Shown here: positions 34,943 to 45,538 of the stretch, piece by piece
Position numbering within the stretch: position 1 is the stretch's first letter
Layout of the letters: each line of letters begins with the position of its first letter
Source of the DNA: Bradyrhizobium sp. 141
Lineage (GTDB): Bacteria > Pseudomonadota > Alphaproteobacteria > Rhizobiales > Xanthobacteraceae
Reading direction: 5' to 3'
Length of the DNA stretch: 64,000 nucleotides
NCBI RefSeq assembly: GCF_023074055.1
Contig: NZ_JADPKR010000048.1
Coordinates: 1 to 64,000, forward strand
Program-made: the position numbers and the translations under genes
The notes under the pieces: generated by a model
Databases searched by the model: none
Told to the model about the DNA's origin: nothing
Seen by the model: the letters and a program-made list of their open reading frames with translations, nothing else

Positions 34943-35860
34943 ATGATCCTGGTATTCGGATCACTCAACATCGACCTGGTCGCGCAGGTGCCGGTCATTC
35001 CCGGCCCTGGCCGGACGGTGCTCGCGCCGTCCTACCGGACGCATTTCGGCGGCAAGGGCGCCAATCAGGCCGTCGCCGCCGCGCGGATCACGGGACCTGG
35101 ACGCGTGCGCATGGCGGGCCGCGTCGGCCGGGACGGATTTGGTGACAGCGCGGTCGAGAACCTGCGGGCGCACGGCGTCGACACCGGTCTCGTCGTCAGG
35201 ACCGACGAGCCGACCGGCTGTGCGTTCATCACGGTCGATCAAGCCGGAGAGAACGCAATCACGGTGGCGAGCGGTGCCAACATGACTGCGAGCGCCGGAG
35301 ATCTTGCTGCCGCGCTGCCCCATTCCGGCATCGTGCTGGTGCTTCAGATGGAAGTGCCCTTTGCGCAGGCGCTGGAAGCTGCGCGCGGAGCCGCATCGGC
35401 CTCCGGCACCGTGATCTGGAATCTCGCGCCCGTGCCGGACAAGATGACCCGGGAGATGGTGACGGCGCTTCTCGCCGTCACCGATTATCTCCTGGTCAAC
35501 GAGCACGAGGCGCTCGACGCGGCCGCCGCCATCGGCCTCGCCTTCGCCGACTACGAAGCTGCAGCCGCCGGGCTCGCCAGAGCCGGCAACCTCACCTGCA
35601 TCGTCACTGCCGGCGCGCAAGGCGCGCTGGCCGTGACGGCCGACGGGACCCGCCAGCGCGCCCCCGCTCCGCGCATCACGCCGGTGGATACGACCGGAGC
35701 TGGCGATACCTTTGTCGGCGCGTTTGCGGCCATGCTCAGCGAAGGCATGTCGCTGCACCGCGCGCTCGAGGTGAGCTGCGAAGCCGCCGCATTGAAATGC
35801 CTCAAAGCCGGCGCCCAGACCGGCATGCCGATGCGCAGTGCGATAGGTTCCCTCGCCTAG
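34943..35860 (+). CDS. PfkB-family carbohydrate kinase, ribokinase-like
   Basis: 305 residues. N-terminal GSLNIDLVAQVP and FGGKGANQAVAAAR match the ribokinase sugar site; ATP site and catalytic base are in DTTGAGDTFVGAF near 255. NEHEALDAA is also ribokinase-like. Starts 13 bases after rpiB. Together with the isomerase it suggests breakdown of a pentose or tetrose, yet the transporter is amino-acid type, so the true substrate may be a sugar-amino conjugate or hydroxy acid. Confidence 0.88.
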   Translation: MILVFGSLNIDLVAQVPVIPGPGRTVLAPSYRTHFGGKGANQAVAAARITGPGRVRMAGRVGRDGFGDSAVENLRAHGVDTGLVVRTDEPTGCAFITVDQAGENAITVASGANMTASAGDLAAALPHSGIVLVLQMEVPFAQALEAARGAASASGTVIWNLAPVPDKMTREMVTALLAVTDYLLVNEHEALDAAAAIGLAFADYEAAAAGLARAGNLTCIVTAGAQGALAVTADGTRQRAPAPRITPVDTTGAGDTFVGAFAAMLSEGMSLHRALEVSCEAAALKCLKAGAQTGMPMRSAIGSLA

Positions 35861-35905
35861 CACGGATCGCCCGCATCGCTGGCCACGGCTAAACTCTCCC
35901 GATTC

Positions 35906-36646
35906 GTGGAGACTGCCTTGGCCTTCCTCTTCGTCCTCGCCGTCGGCCTCGTCGCCGGCACCATCTCAGGCATCGTCGGCACGGGATCGTCGATCATGCT
36001 GATGCCGGTGCTGGTCTATGCTTATGGGCCGAAGGAAGCCGTGCCGATCATGGCGGTCGCCTCCGTGATGGCGAATTTTTCGCGCATTCTCGCCTGGTGG
36101 CGCGAGGTCGACTGGCGGGCCTGCGCGGCCTATTCGGTGACGGGGATTCCGGCCGCGGTGCTGGGCGCGCGCACGCTGTTGGCGCTGCCTGCGCATACCG
36201 TCGATCTCACCATCGGCATCTTCCTGATCGCGATGGTGCCGGTGCGGCACTGGCTGGCGCGGCACGACCTCAAGGCCAATCTCTGGCACCTCGCCGTCGG
36301 CGGCGCCATCATCGGCTATCTCACCGGCATCGTGGTCTCGACCGGCCCGCTTAGCGTGCCGCTGTTCCTGTTCTACGGGCTCAGCAAGGGCGCGTTCCTC
36401 GCAACCGAAGCTGCCTCGTCGCTCGGTCTCTACTTCGCGAAGTCCGTGACCTTCGAACGTTTCGGCGCCCTGACGGGCGATGTCTTCATCAAGGGCCTGG
36501 TCGCGGGTTCCTCGCTAATGTCGGGCGCCTTCATCGCAAAGCGCTTCGTGCTGCACCTCAAGCCGGAAACCTTCCGGCTGGTGATGGACGCGATCATGGT
36601 CGCGGCGGGACTCTCCATGCTATGGAACGCGACACACTCCCCCTGA
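35906..36646 (+). CDS. TauE/SafE family anion permease
   Basis: 246 residues from a GTG start (the first good start in the open frame; GTG 35906 gives METALAF-type sequence). Eight-helix layout: two duplicated halves with GIVGTGSSIMLMPVLV and TGIVVSTGPLSVPLFLFYG as the paired signature loops. The family exports sulfite, sulfonates or other anions; substrate unknown. Ends 16 bases before radA on the same strand. Confidence 0.85.
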   Translation: METALAFLFVLAVGLVAGTISGIVGTGSSIMLMPVLVYAYGPKEAVPIMAVASVMANFSRILAWWREVDWRACAAYSVTGIPAAVLGARTLLALPAHTVDLTIGIFLIAMVPVRHWLARHDLKANLWHLAVGGAIIGYLTGIVVSTGPLSVPLFLFYGLSKGAFLATEAASSLGLYFAKSVTFERFGALTGDVFIKGLVAGSSLMSGAFIAKRFVLHLKPETFRLVMDAIMVAAGLSMLWNATHSP

Positions 36647-36662
36647 GCACGATTGACGCCCG

Positions 36663-38108
<1,446 letters not shown>

Positions 38109-38274
38109 GTGGAGGTGACGCCGGAGGCCCCCGCCGCTATACAGCCGTCACAAAAGCAGCATGGGATTGCGTGGTTGCGGCCTTGCCGGGAACGCCGTCT
38201 GCCCCTCTTTTAAGGCAGCGGCCAAACACCGATTCGCTGAGCACCTTTGAAGTACGAGCGGACCAGACCAGCCG

Positions 38275-38904
38275 ATGCCAGTTACCATCCTCGACCTGAT
38301 CCTGCTCGGTGTGATGCTGATTTCGGGCCTGCTTGCCTTGGTCCGCGGCTTCATGCGCGAAATCCTGTCGATCGCAGCCTGGGGCGCCGCGGCGATCGTG
38401 ACGCTGTATTCGTTCTCGAAGCTGCTGCCGACCGCAAAGACCTACTTCAATAACGACACCGTCGCGACCGTGGTCGTGATCGCCGGCGTGTTCGTCGGTA
38501 CCTTGGTTGTGGTCTCCGTGATCACGGTCCGGATCTCCGACATGATCCTGGATTCGCGCATCGGCGCGCTGGACCGAACCCTGGGTTTCCTGTTTGGCCT
38601 CGCTCGCGGCCTTTTGATCGTGGTCGTCGCCTACCAGTTCTTCATCTGGCTGGTTCCCGACAAGCAGCAGCCGGATTGGGTCCGCGGCGCAAAGTCCCGA
38701 ACGGTGCTTGATTCGACGGGAGATTGGCTGAAGTCGCTCTTGCCGGATGACCCCGAGAACACCATCTTGAAGAGATTCAAGAAAAACAAACCAGATGATG
38801 ATCAAGCTGATTCCGAGCAGCAGCCTTCGGGCAGTGGCGACGGATACAGTAAACCTGCTCGTGACAGTTTGAAGAAACTGATCGAGAAACCTGCGGCGCG
38901 TTGA
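38275..38904 (+). CDS. cvpA: CvpA family membrane protein
   Basis: 209 residues. Four hydrophobic helices begin at the N-terminus: ILDLILLGVMLISGLLALVRG, then ILSIAAWGAAAIVTLY, VATVVVIAGVFVGTLVV and GFLFGLARGLLIVVVAYQFF. RGFMREI(L)S is the conserved CvpA motif. The last 60 residues are charged and disordered. CvpA is tied to envelope homeostasis in several bacteria. It lies upstream of purF, as in E. coli and rhizobia; purF's ATG is 27 bases after its stop. Confidence 0.92.
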   Translation: MPVTILDLILLGVMLISGLLALVRGFMREILSIAAWGAAAIVTLYSFSKLLPTAKTYFNNDTVATVVVIAGVFVGTLVVVSVITVRISDMILDSRIGALDRTLGFLFGLARGLLIVVVAYQFFIWLVPDKQQPDWVRGAKSRTVLDSTGDWLKSLLPDDPENTILKRFKKNKPDDDQADSEQQPSGSGDGYSKPARDSLKKLIEKPAAR

Positions 38905-38931
38905 TTGCCCCTAAAGAGAGGCGTGGACGAG

Positions 38932-40455
38932 ATGCGACACCCTGACCAGGACGCCCAACTTGATCTCGCCTTGAACCGGCCCTCCGGGCCTGCCGCGATC
39001 GAGCTACAGGACGACCTGGAGGGGGATACGCTGCGCGAGGAATGCGGCGTCTTCGGCGTCTACGGTCACCCCGACGCCGCCGCCATCACCGCGCTCGGCC
39101 TGCACGCCCTTCAACACCGCGGCCAGGAAGCCGCCGGCATCGTCTCCTACGACGGCAGCCGTTTTCACTCAGAACGCCGGCTCGGCCTCGTCGGCGACAC
39201 CTTCTCCCGCCGCGAGGTGATCGACCGCCTGCCCGGCAACATGGCCGTCGGCCATGTCCGCTACTCCACCACCGGCGCCACCATCCTGCGCAACGTGCAG
39301 CCGTTGTTCGCCGAGCTCAATGCCGGCGGCCTCGCGGTCGCCCACAACGGCAACCTCACCAACGGCCTGACGCTGCGCCGCGAGCTCGTGAGGCACGGCG
39401 CGATGATGCAGTCGACCACCGACACCGAAGTGATCCTGCACCTGGTTGCGCGCTCCCGGCGCGGCCGCTTCATCGAACGCTATGTCGACGCGCTGCGCGA
39501 GATCGAAGGCGCCTATGCGCTGGTGTCGCTGACCAACAAGAAGCTGGTCGGCGCGCGCGATCCGCGCGGCATCCGTCCGCTGGTGCTCGGCGACCTCGAC
39601 GGCTGTCCGATCCTGACGTCCGAGACCTGCGCGCTCGACATCATCGGCGCGCGCTTCGTCCGTGACATCGAGCCCGGCGAAGTCATCGTGTTCGACGAGA
39701 ACGGCCAGGACATCCACAAACCATTCCCCCCGATGGCGCCGCGCCCCTGCATCTTCGAATACATCTACTTCTCGCGTCCGGATTCCATCGTCCACGGCCG
39801 CTCGGTGTATGAAGTGCGCAAGGCCTTCGGCGCGCAGCTCGCGCGGGAGAGCCATGTGCCGATCGACGTCGTGGTGCCGGTGCCGGATTCCGGCGTGCCC
39901 GCCGCGGTCGGCTACAGCCAGCATTCCGGCGTGCCGTTCGAGCTCGGCATCATCCGCAACCACTATGTCGGCCGCACCTTCATCCAGCCGACGCAGGCGA
40001 TCCGCGAATCCGGCGTGCGCATGAAGCATTCGGCCAACCGCGCCGCGATCGAAGGCAAGCGCATCATCCTGATCGACGACTCGCTGGTGCGCGGCACCAC
40101 CTCGAAGAAGATCGTGCGCATGATGCGCGATGCCGGCGCCAAGGAGGTGCACTTCCGCCTCGCCTCGCCGCCGATCCTCTATCCCGATTATTACGGCATC
40201 GACCTGCCCGACCGCGGCGGTCTTCTGGCGGCGACGCATTCGCTGGAGGAGATGCGCGAGATCATCGGCGCCGACTCGCTCGCCTTCCTGTCGATCGACG
40301 GCATGTACCGCGCCATGGGCGAGCCCGGCCGCGACCCCGCCAATCCGAAATTCTCGGATCATTGCTTTACCGGCGCCTATCCGACCCACCTCACCGACCA
40401 GACCCAGACCGAGCAGCAGCCGCGGCAATTGTCGCTGCTGGCGGAAGCGAGCTGA
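38932..40455 (+). CDS. purF: Amidophosphoribosyltransferase
   Basis: First committed step of purine synthesis: PRPP plus glutamine to phosphoribosylamine. 507 residues from the ATG at 38932. A 37-residue propeptide precedes the N-terminal nucleophile Cys38 in EECGVFGVYGH. Class II glutaminase motifs (LHALQHRGQEAAGI, RYSTTGA) follow. The PRPP loop IILIDDSLVRGTTSKK is near 375. An alternative TTG start at 38905 would add 9 residues and is not needed. Confidence 0.97.
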   Translation: MRHPDQDAQLDLALNRPSGPAAIELQDDLEGDTLREECGVFGVYGHPDAAAITALGLHALQHRGQEAAGIVSYDGSRFHSERRLGLVGDTFSRREVIDRLPGNMAVGHVRYSTTGATILRNVQPLFAELNAGGLAVAHNGNLTNGLTLRRELVRHGAMMQSTTDTEVILHLVARSRRGRFIERYVDALREIEGAYALVSLTNKKLVGARDPRGIRPLVLGDLDGCPILTSETCALDIIGARFVRDIEPGEVIVFDENGQDIHKPFPPMAPRPCIFEYIYFSRPDSIVHGRSVYEVRKAFGAQLARESHVPIDVVVPVPDSGVPAAVGYSQHSGVPFELGIIRNHYVGRTFIQPTQAIRESGVRMKHSANRAAIEGKRIILIDDSLVRGTTSKKIVRMMRDAGAKEVHFRLASPPILYPDYYGIDLPDRGGLLAATHSLEEMREIIGADSLAFLSIDGMYRAMGEPGRDPANPKFSDHCFTGAYPTHLTDQTQTEQQPRQLSLLAEAS

Positions 40456-40470
40456 CGCGAGGGCGCGACG

Positions 40471-40617
40471 ATGCAAGCCATCTTCGCAATCGTTGGCGGT
40501 CTGATGTTGGTCGGATTTATCTGGTTTGCCTTTCGCCAAGGCAGCAAGGTCACCCCGGACGATCGCCCGGATCGAAGCGGGCAAACCAACTATGGCGGCG
40601 GTGGCGGAGATAGCTAG
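40471..40617 (+). CDS. Small single-pass membrane protein after purF (48 aa)
   Basis: 48 residues: one helix (MQAIFAIVGGLMLVGFIWFA, to about residue 20), a basic turn and a Gly-rich end (YGGGGGDS). It begins 15 bases after the purF stop with a GCGAGGGCGCGACG leader that has only a weak ribosome site. Layout suggests a real protein. Function unknown. Confidence 0.6.
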   Translation: MQAIFAIVGGLMLVGFIWFAFRQGSKVTPDDRPDRSGQTNYGGGGGDS

Positions 40618-40688
40618 CGCGGCCTTCGATCGAGACAGTTCCGGAAAATGCCGACTCTCGCCAGCGCTGGATTGAGAGAGCCTAAATT

Positions 40689-40721
40689 CCGTCATGGCCG
40701 GGCTTGTCTCGGTCATCCACG
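40689..40721. repeat. Dispersed repeat of the CGTCATGGCCGGGC type
   Basis: A copy of a short intergenic element whose form CGTCATGGCCGGGC...CCATCCACG is frequent in Bradyrhizobium genomes (from memory). Arms around GGGCTTGTC form an imperfect hairpin. Lies in the gap before the SDR gene. Confidence 0.5.
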
Positions 40722-40737
40722 CCTGTAAAACCCCGCC

Positions 40738-41478
40738 ATGACAAAACCCCTCTCCGACCGCATCGCTCTCGTCACCGGCGCCTCGCGCGGCATCGGCTAT
40801 GCCACCGCGCGTGCGCTGGCCAAGGCCGGGGCGCATATCGTGGCGGTGGCGCGCACACAGGGCGGGTTGGAGGAGCTCGACGACGAGATCCGGAAGGACG
40901 GCGGCAGCGCCACCTTGGTGCCGCTCAACCTCACCGATTCCGACGGCATCGCGCGTCTCGGCGCCGGCCTGCACGAGCGCTACGGCAAGCTCGACATTCT
41001 CGTCGGCAATGCCGGCGTGCTCGGGCCCTCCTCGCCGGTCGGCCATATCGAGCTGAAAGCCTTCACCGACGTGATGGCGATCAACGTCTCCGCGAACTTC
41101 CAGCTGATCCGCTGCATGGAGCCGCTGCTCAAGCAGTCCGACGCCGGCCGCGCCGTGTTCATCACCTCGGGCGCCGCCAACAAGGCCACCGCCTATGTCA
41201 GCCCCTACGCGGCGTCCAAGGCCGCGCTGGAGACGCTGGCGCGCGCCTGGGCGCAGGAGACCGCGAACACGAAGCTGCGCGTCAATCTGTTCAACCCCGG
41301 CCCGGTCCGCACCCGCATGCGCGCCACGCTGATGCCGGGCGAAGACCCGGCGACGCTCGATCTGCCCGAGCAGGTCGCCGAATTCATCGTGCCGATGTGC
41401 GCGCCCGATTGGACCGAGACCGGCAAGTTCTACGACTACAAGACCCGCAGCCTGATGAGCTTCCGTTCGCCGGCCTGA
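40738..41478 (+). CDS. Short-chain dehydrogenase/reductase
   Basis: 246 residues. Cofactor motif VTGASRGIGYATA near 12, NAGVLGPSS mid-protein, catalytic ITSGAANKATAYVSPYAASK with Ser, Tyr and Lys. FNPGPVRTRMRA is typical of the family. Substrate unknown. Downstream of purF in the conserved rhizobial order. A broad SDR function call is safe; a specific one is not. Confidence 0.92.
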   Translation: MTKPLSDRIALVTGASRGIGYATARALAKAGAHIVAVARTQGGLEELDDEIRKDGGSATLVPLNLTDSDGIARLGAGLHERYGKLDILVGNAGVLGPSSPVGHIELKAFTDVMAINVSANFQLIRCMEPLLKQSDAGRAVFITSGAANKATAYVSPYAASKAALETLARAWAQETANTKLRVNLFNPGPVRTRMRATLMPGEDPATLDLPEQVAEFIVPMCAPDWTETGKFYDYKTRSLMSFRSPA

Positions 41479-41557
41479 TTGACTCGACTGCCTCCCCGCG
41501 ATTGACTGCCCGCGCTTAGGCGGCAGCAAGCCGTAAAGCCAAAAATGGGAGGTCGCC

Positions 41558-42706
41558 ATGGCTCCGTGGCACGATCGCGCAGACCTTGCGCGTGCGCTCG
41601 CAACTGTCTCTCACGCCGCCTCCATCCTGATCGCAGCCATCGCGTTTGTGCTTCCTGGCACGGCGAGCGCGGGTGACGTGCCGACATTTGCGGTCGATGC
41701 CGCCTGGCCAAAGCCGCTGCCCAACAACTGGATCCTCGGCCAGGTCGGCGGCATCACCGTCGACTGGCAGGGCCACATCTGGGTGATCCATCGCCCGCGC
41801 TCGCTCACCGACGACGAGAAAGGCGCAAGCCTCACCCCGCCACGCTCGAAATGCTGCGTGTCGGCGCCGCCCGTACTCGAATTTGACGTCGACGGCAACC
41901 TGCTGCGGTCCTGGGGCGGTCCAGGCCAGGGTTACGAATGGGTCGGCCGCGAGCACGGCATCGAGGTCGACGAACGCGGCTTCGTCTGGGTCGGCGGCAA
42001 CGCCGACAACGACAATGCGATCCTGAAATTCACGCTCGACGGCAAGTTCGTCGCCCAGATCGGCAAGATCGCGCCGAGCCTCGGCAGCAACGATACGACA
42101 CAGCTCGGCAAGCCCGCCGAAACCGCGATCGACAAGGAGGCCAACGAAATCTACGTCGCCGACGGCTATGGCAACCGCCGCGTCATCGTGTTCGATGCGA
42201 CCACGCTGGCGTACAAGCGGCACTGGGGCGCATATGGCAACAAGCCCGAGGACACCAAGCAGGCGCCTTACGACCCTAAGGCGCCGGTGTCGCAGCAATT
42301 CGGCAATCCCGTCCACTGCGTGAAGCTCGCCAATGACGGGCTCGTCTATGTCTGCGACCGCATCAACAACCGCATCCAGGTGTTCAAAAAGGATGGCAGC
42401 TTCGTGAAGGAGTTCTTCTTCGAGAAGAACACGCTTGGCAACGGCGCGGTATGGGACATCGCGATCTGGCCCGATCCGAAGCAGACCTATTTGCTCAGCG
42501 CCGACGGCGAGAACAACGAGATCAGGGTCATCAAGCGGGAGGACGGCAGCGTGGTCGGCAGCTTTGGGCACAGCGGCCGCAACGCCGGTCAATTCCACTG
42601 GGTGCACGCCATGGCGATCGACGCCAAGGGTAATGTCTATACCGCCGAGGTCGACACCGGAAAGCGCATCCAGAAGTTCAAGCTGACGTCCGACGCGCTC
42701 AAATAG
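41558..42706 (+). CDS. Secreted NHL-type beta-propeller protein
   Basis: 382 residues with a signal peptide (cleavage near GTASAG, about 41) after GGGAGG. Repeats of about 45 residues contain G-I-x-V-D-x-x-G-x-x-W-V and N-x-R-x-x-V-F patterns (HGIEVDERGFVWVGGN, IYVADGYGNRRVIVF, VYVCDRINNRIQVF). This fits a six-bladed propeller like peptidyl-amidating lyase. It is followed by an orphan LivJ-type binding protein. Function unknown; adhesion or enzymatic roles are both possible. Confidence 0.85.
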   Translation: MAPWHDRADLARALATVSHAASILIAAIAFVLPGTASAGDVPTFAVDAAWPKPLPNNWILGQVGGITVDWQGHIWVIHRPRSLTDDEKGASLTPPRSKCCVSAPPVLEFDVDGNLLRSWGGPGQGYEWVGREHGIEVDERGFVWVGGNADNDNAILKFTLDGKFVAQIGKIAPSLGSNDTTQLGKPAETAIDKEANEIYVADGYGNRRVIVFDATTLAYKRHWGAYGNKPEDTKQAPYDPKAPVSQQFGNPVHCVKLANDGLVYVCDRINNRIQVFKKDGSFVKEFFFEKNTLGNGAVWDIAIWPDPKQTYLLSADGENNEIRVIKREDGSVVGSFGHSGRNAGQFHWVHAMAIDAKGNVYTAEVDTGKRIQKFKLTSDALK

Positions 42707-42873
42707 CGTCTGGACGCATTTTGCCCAAAAGTTAACCGAAGGATGACGCTTCGACGCAGCGTCATCCGGCTTTAGGCGCATTGCCGCCTGCCGTGGGACA
42801 GGCTAGAGCCATCGGAAGGACCAAGGCTCCGCAAGAGAGCCGTCCGCATATTTGACAATGGAGGAAACCTTTG

Positions 42874-44100
42874 ATGACGACGACGTTCGCACGCCGCTCC
42901 GCGGCCCTTCTGGCCTGTGCCGCTTTCAGTTTTGCCACATCCGCCTTTGCCCAGGACAAGACCGTCAAGATCGGCGTGCTCAACGACATGTCGAGCCTCT
43001 ATGCCGACATCGGCGGCCCGAACTCCGTGGTCGCAATCAAGATGGCGGTCGAGGATTCCGGCCTGCTCAAGAAGGGCTGGAAGATCGACGTGCTCAGCGG
43101 CGATCACCAGAACAAGCCCGACGTCGGCGTCAACATCGCCCGGCAGTGGATCGACAACGATAAGGTCGATGCGATCGCGGACACGCCGAGCTCCGGCGTC
43201 GCGCTGGCAGTCAGCAACCTCGTCAAGGAAAAGAATGCGGTGCTGCTCAATTCGGGCGCGGCCACCGCGGACCTCACCGGCAAGGCCTGCACGCCGAACA
43301 CGGTCTCCTATACCTACGATACCTACATGCTCGCCAACGGCACCGGCAAGGCGCTGACCAAGGCGGGCGGCGACAGCTGGTTCTTCCTTACCGCCGACTA
43401 TGCGTTCGGTCACGCGCTGGAACGCGATACCAGCGCCGTCGTCACCGCCAATGGCGGCAAGGTGCTCGGCGGCGTCAAGCACCCGCTCAACACGGCGGAC
43501 TTCTCGTCCTTCCTGCTCCAGGCGCAATCGTCGAAGTCCAAGATCATCGGTCTCGCCAATGCGGGCGGCGACACCACCAACGCCATCAAGCAGGCGGCCG
43601 AGTTCGGCATCGTCCAGGGCGGCCAGAAGCTCGCCGCGCTGCTGCTGTTCATCAATGACGTGCACTCGCTGGGCCTCAAGACCGCGCAGGGCCTGACCTT
43701 CACCGAATCCTTCTACTGGGACCTGAACGACAAGACCCGCGAATGGTCCAAGCGCTTCTCGGCGCTGGCCAGCAAGAACGCGATGCCGTCAATGACCCAG
43801 GCCGGCAATTACGCGATGGTGCTGCACTATCTCAAGGCAATGGAAGCGCTCGGCGGCAATCCCCATGACGGCGCCAAGGTCGTCGCCAAGATGAAGGAGC
43901 TGCCGACCGACGATCCGCTGTTCGGCAACGGCCCGCTGCGCCAGGACGGACGGCGCCTCATCCCGGCTTATTTGTTCGAGGTGAAGAAGCCCGAGGAGTC
44001 GAAGGGACCGTGGGACTATTACAAGCAGATCGCCACGATCTCCGCGGAAGACGCCGCCAAGCCGCTCAAGGATAGCGATTGCCCGCTGGTGAAGAAGTGA
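42874..44100 (+). CDS. Branched-chain-amino-acid-type ABC substrate-binding protein (LivJ family, orphan)
   Basis: 408 residues from the ATG at 42874, 10 bases after GGAGGAAAC. Signal peptide ends near SAFAQ. The periplasmic type I fold is recognisable from KIGVLNDMSSLYADIGGPNSV, the ligand stretch LLNSGAATADLTGKAC, and WFFLTADYAFGHALE. Many of these serve amino acids, aromatics or other small acids. No permease or ATPase adjoins it. Terminated by the hairpin at 44135. Confidence 0.9.
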   Translation: MTTTFARRSAALLACAAFSFATSAFAQDKTVKIGVLNDMSSLYADIGGPNSVVAIKMAVEDSGLLKKGWKIDVLSGDHQNKPDVGVNIARQWIDNDKVDAIADTPSSGVALAVSNLVKEKNAVLLNSGAATADLTGKACTPNTVSYTYDTYMLANGTGKALTKAGGDSWFFLTADYAFGHALERDTSAVVTANGGKVLGGVKHPLNTADFSSFLLQAQSSKSKIIGLANAGGDTTNAIKQAAEFGIVQGGQKLAALLLFINDVHSLGLKTAQGLTFTESFYWDLNDKTREWSKRFSALASKNAMPSMTQAGNYAMVLHYLKAMEALGGNPHDGAKVVAKMKELPTDDPLFGNGPLRQDGRRLIPAYLFEVKKPEESKGPWDYYKQIATISAEDAAKPLKDSDCPLVKK

Positions 44101-44134
44101 CCGCATAGCGGTCGCGCGCTATCTCCGTAACATC

Positions 44135-44170
44135 ATGCCCGGGGCTCGCCCCGGGCATTTGCGTTTTTGC
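44135..44170 (+). terminator. Intrinsic terminator after the LivJ-type gene
   Basis: Hairpin ATGCCCGGGG-CTCG-CCCCGGGCAT followed by TTTGCGTTTTTGC. Confidence 0.8.
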
Positions 44171-44185
44171 AACGGAAAACGCTGC

Positions 44186-44278
44186 CGTAGGGTGGGCAAA
44201 GCGAAGCGTGCCCACGATCCCTTTGAATGCGGAACGAGATGGTGGGCACGGCGCAAGGGCGCCTTTGCCCACCCTACG
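44186..44278. repeat. Dispersed palindromic repeat of GTAGGGTGGGCAAAG type
   Basis: Perfect 16-base inverted arms (CGTAGGGTGGGCAAAG and CTTTGCCCACCCTACG) 61 bases apart, with an internal GCGAAGCGTGCCCAC. This is a widely scattered element of Bradyrhizobium genomes as I recall. The right arm ends 3 bases before the MFS stop. Confidence 0.7.
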
Positions 44279-44281
44279 AGA

Positions 44282-45538
44282 CTACGAGACTGTCCTTATC
44301 CCACCCAGCGACCGCACCGCGATCGCCACGCAGACCACCATCAACGCCGCCGCAAGCAGGAACGGCGCGCCGGGCAGATGCAGCGGCGCGCTCGCGCCGA
44401 TGAAATAGGAAAAAGTCAGCGTGAACAGGAACGGGCCGACGAGCTGTGACACGCTCTGCACGCTCGCGGTCGCGCCCTGCAGCTGACCCTGCTGATCGGG
44501 CGCAACCAGCCGCGTCATCAGCGCTTGCGACGCGGCACCCGAGATGCCCCACAGCGCCAAAATGGGAATCCCGATCCAGGATAGCGGTCCGGTCGGCGCC
44601 GCGCCGAGGACCACGAAGCCGAGCGCGCCACAGCACAGGCCCAGCAGCAGCGCGTTCCGCTCGCCGAGCACGCGCACGATCGGGCCGATGGCGAGCCCCT
44701 GCACCACCATGGCGCAGATACCGACCATCGCCAGTGTCAATCCCACGGTCTTGGAATCCCAGCCGTAGCGGTAGGTCGCATAGAGCACGAAGGTCGAGGG
44801 CAGCACGACATGCGCAACCTGCGCGATGAAGTTGACGACCGACAAAGCGGCCAGCAGCGCGTTGGATCGCAACAGACGCAGCGCCCCGACCGGACTGGCG
44901 CTTCGCCAGCGGAACGGCGCGCGCTTGTCGGGCGCGAGCGATTCCGGCAGGACGAAGAGCCCGTAAAGCGCATTGGCGAAGCTGAGGGCTGCCGAGGCCC
45001 AGAACGGCAGGCGCGGATCGATGTCGCCGAGCAGGCCGCCGAGCGCCGGCCCCAAGATGAAGCCCGCGCCGAAGGCCGCGCCAATCCTGCCGAAGACCGC
45101 CGCGCGCCGCTCCGGCGGCGTGATATCCGAGATGTAGGCGAATGCGGTCGAGATGCTCGCCGAGGTGATGCCCGAGATCACCCGGCCGATGAACAGCCAG
45201 ACCAGCGACGGCGCTAGCGCCATCAGCACGTAGTCGGCAGCAAGCCCGAAATTCGACAGCAGCACCACCGGCCGCCGTCCGAAACGGTCCGACAGCGCGC
45301 CGAGCAAGGGCGAGAACACGAACTGCATCAGCGCCCAGGCGGTGCCGAACAGGCCGAAGATGCGGGCTGCATGCGCGGTGTCGTTGTCGACGAAGCTCTC
45401 GATCAGCTTGGGCAGGATCGGCATGATCACGCCGAGCGCGAGCATGTCCAGCAGGATGGTGACGAAGATGAAGGCCACCGCGCCGCGCCGGACCGGCGGC
45501 GCGCCTTGCGCTGTCGCCTCGCCGGCCTCGTTGCTCAC
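44282..45538 (-). CDS. MFS transporter (Tet/TCR-like efflux type)
   Basis: 418 residues from a GTG that overlaps the der stop by GTGA, giving translational coupling; the frame is open upstream inside der but in another frame. Twelve helices; the motif A region is [18 protein letters not shown] near 80, and [22 protein letters not shown] follows. These are typical of tetracycline-type drug:H+ antiporters. The transported compound is unknown. Confidence 0.9.
   Translation of the reverse strand: MSNEAGEATAQGAPPVRRGAVAFIFVTILLDMLALGVIMPILPKLIESFVDNDTAHAARIFGLFGTAWALMQFVFSPLLGALSDRFGRRPVVLLSNFGLAADYVLMALAPSLVWLFIGRVISGITSASISTAFAYISDITPPERRAAVFGRIGAAFGAGFILGPALGGLLGDIDPRLPFWASAALSFANALYGLFVLPESLAPDKRAPFRWRSASPVGALRLLRSNALLAALSVVNFIAQVAHVVLPSTFVLYATYRYGWDSKTVGLTLAMVGICAMVVQGLAIGPIVRVLGERNALLLGLCCGALGFVVLGAAPTGPLSWIGIPILALWGISGAASQALMTRLVAPDQQGQLQGATASVQSVSQLVGPFLFTLTFSYFIGASAPLHLPGAPFLLAAALMVVCVAIAVRSLGGIRTVS

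Noticed and set aside
39169..41559. A 796-residue open frame on the minus strand across purF and the SDR gene
   Set aside because: It is antisense to well-supported genes; its sequence is rich in Arg, His and Gly and shows no domain, as expected for a high-GC shadow.
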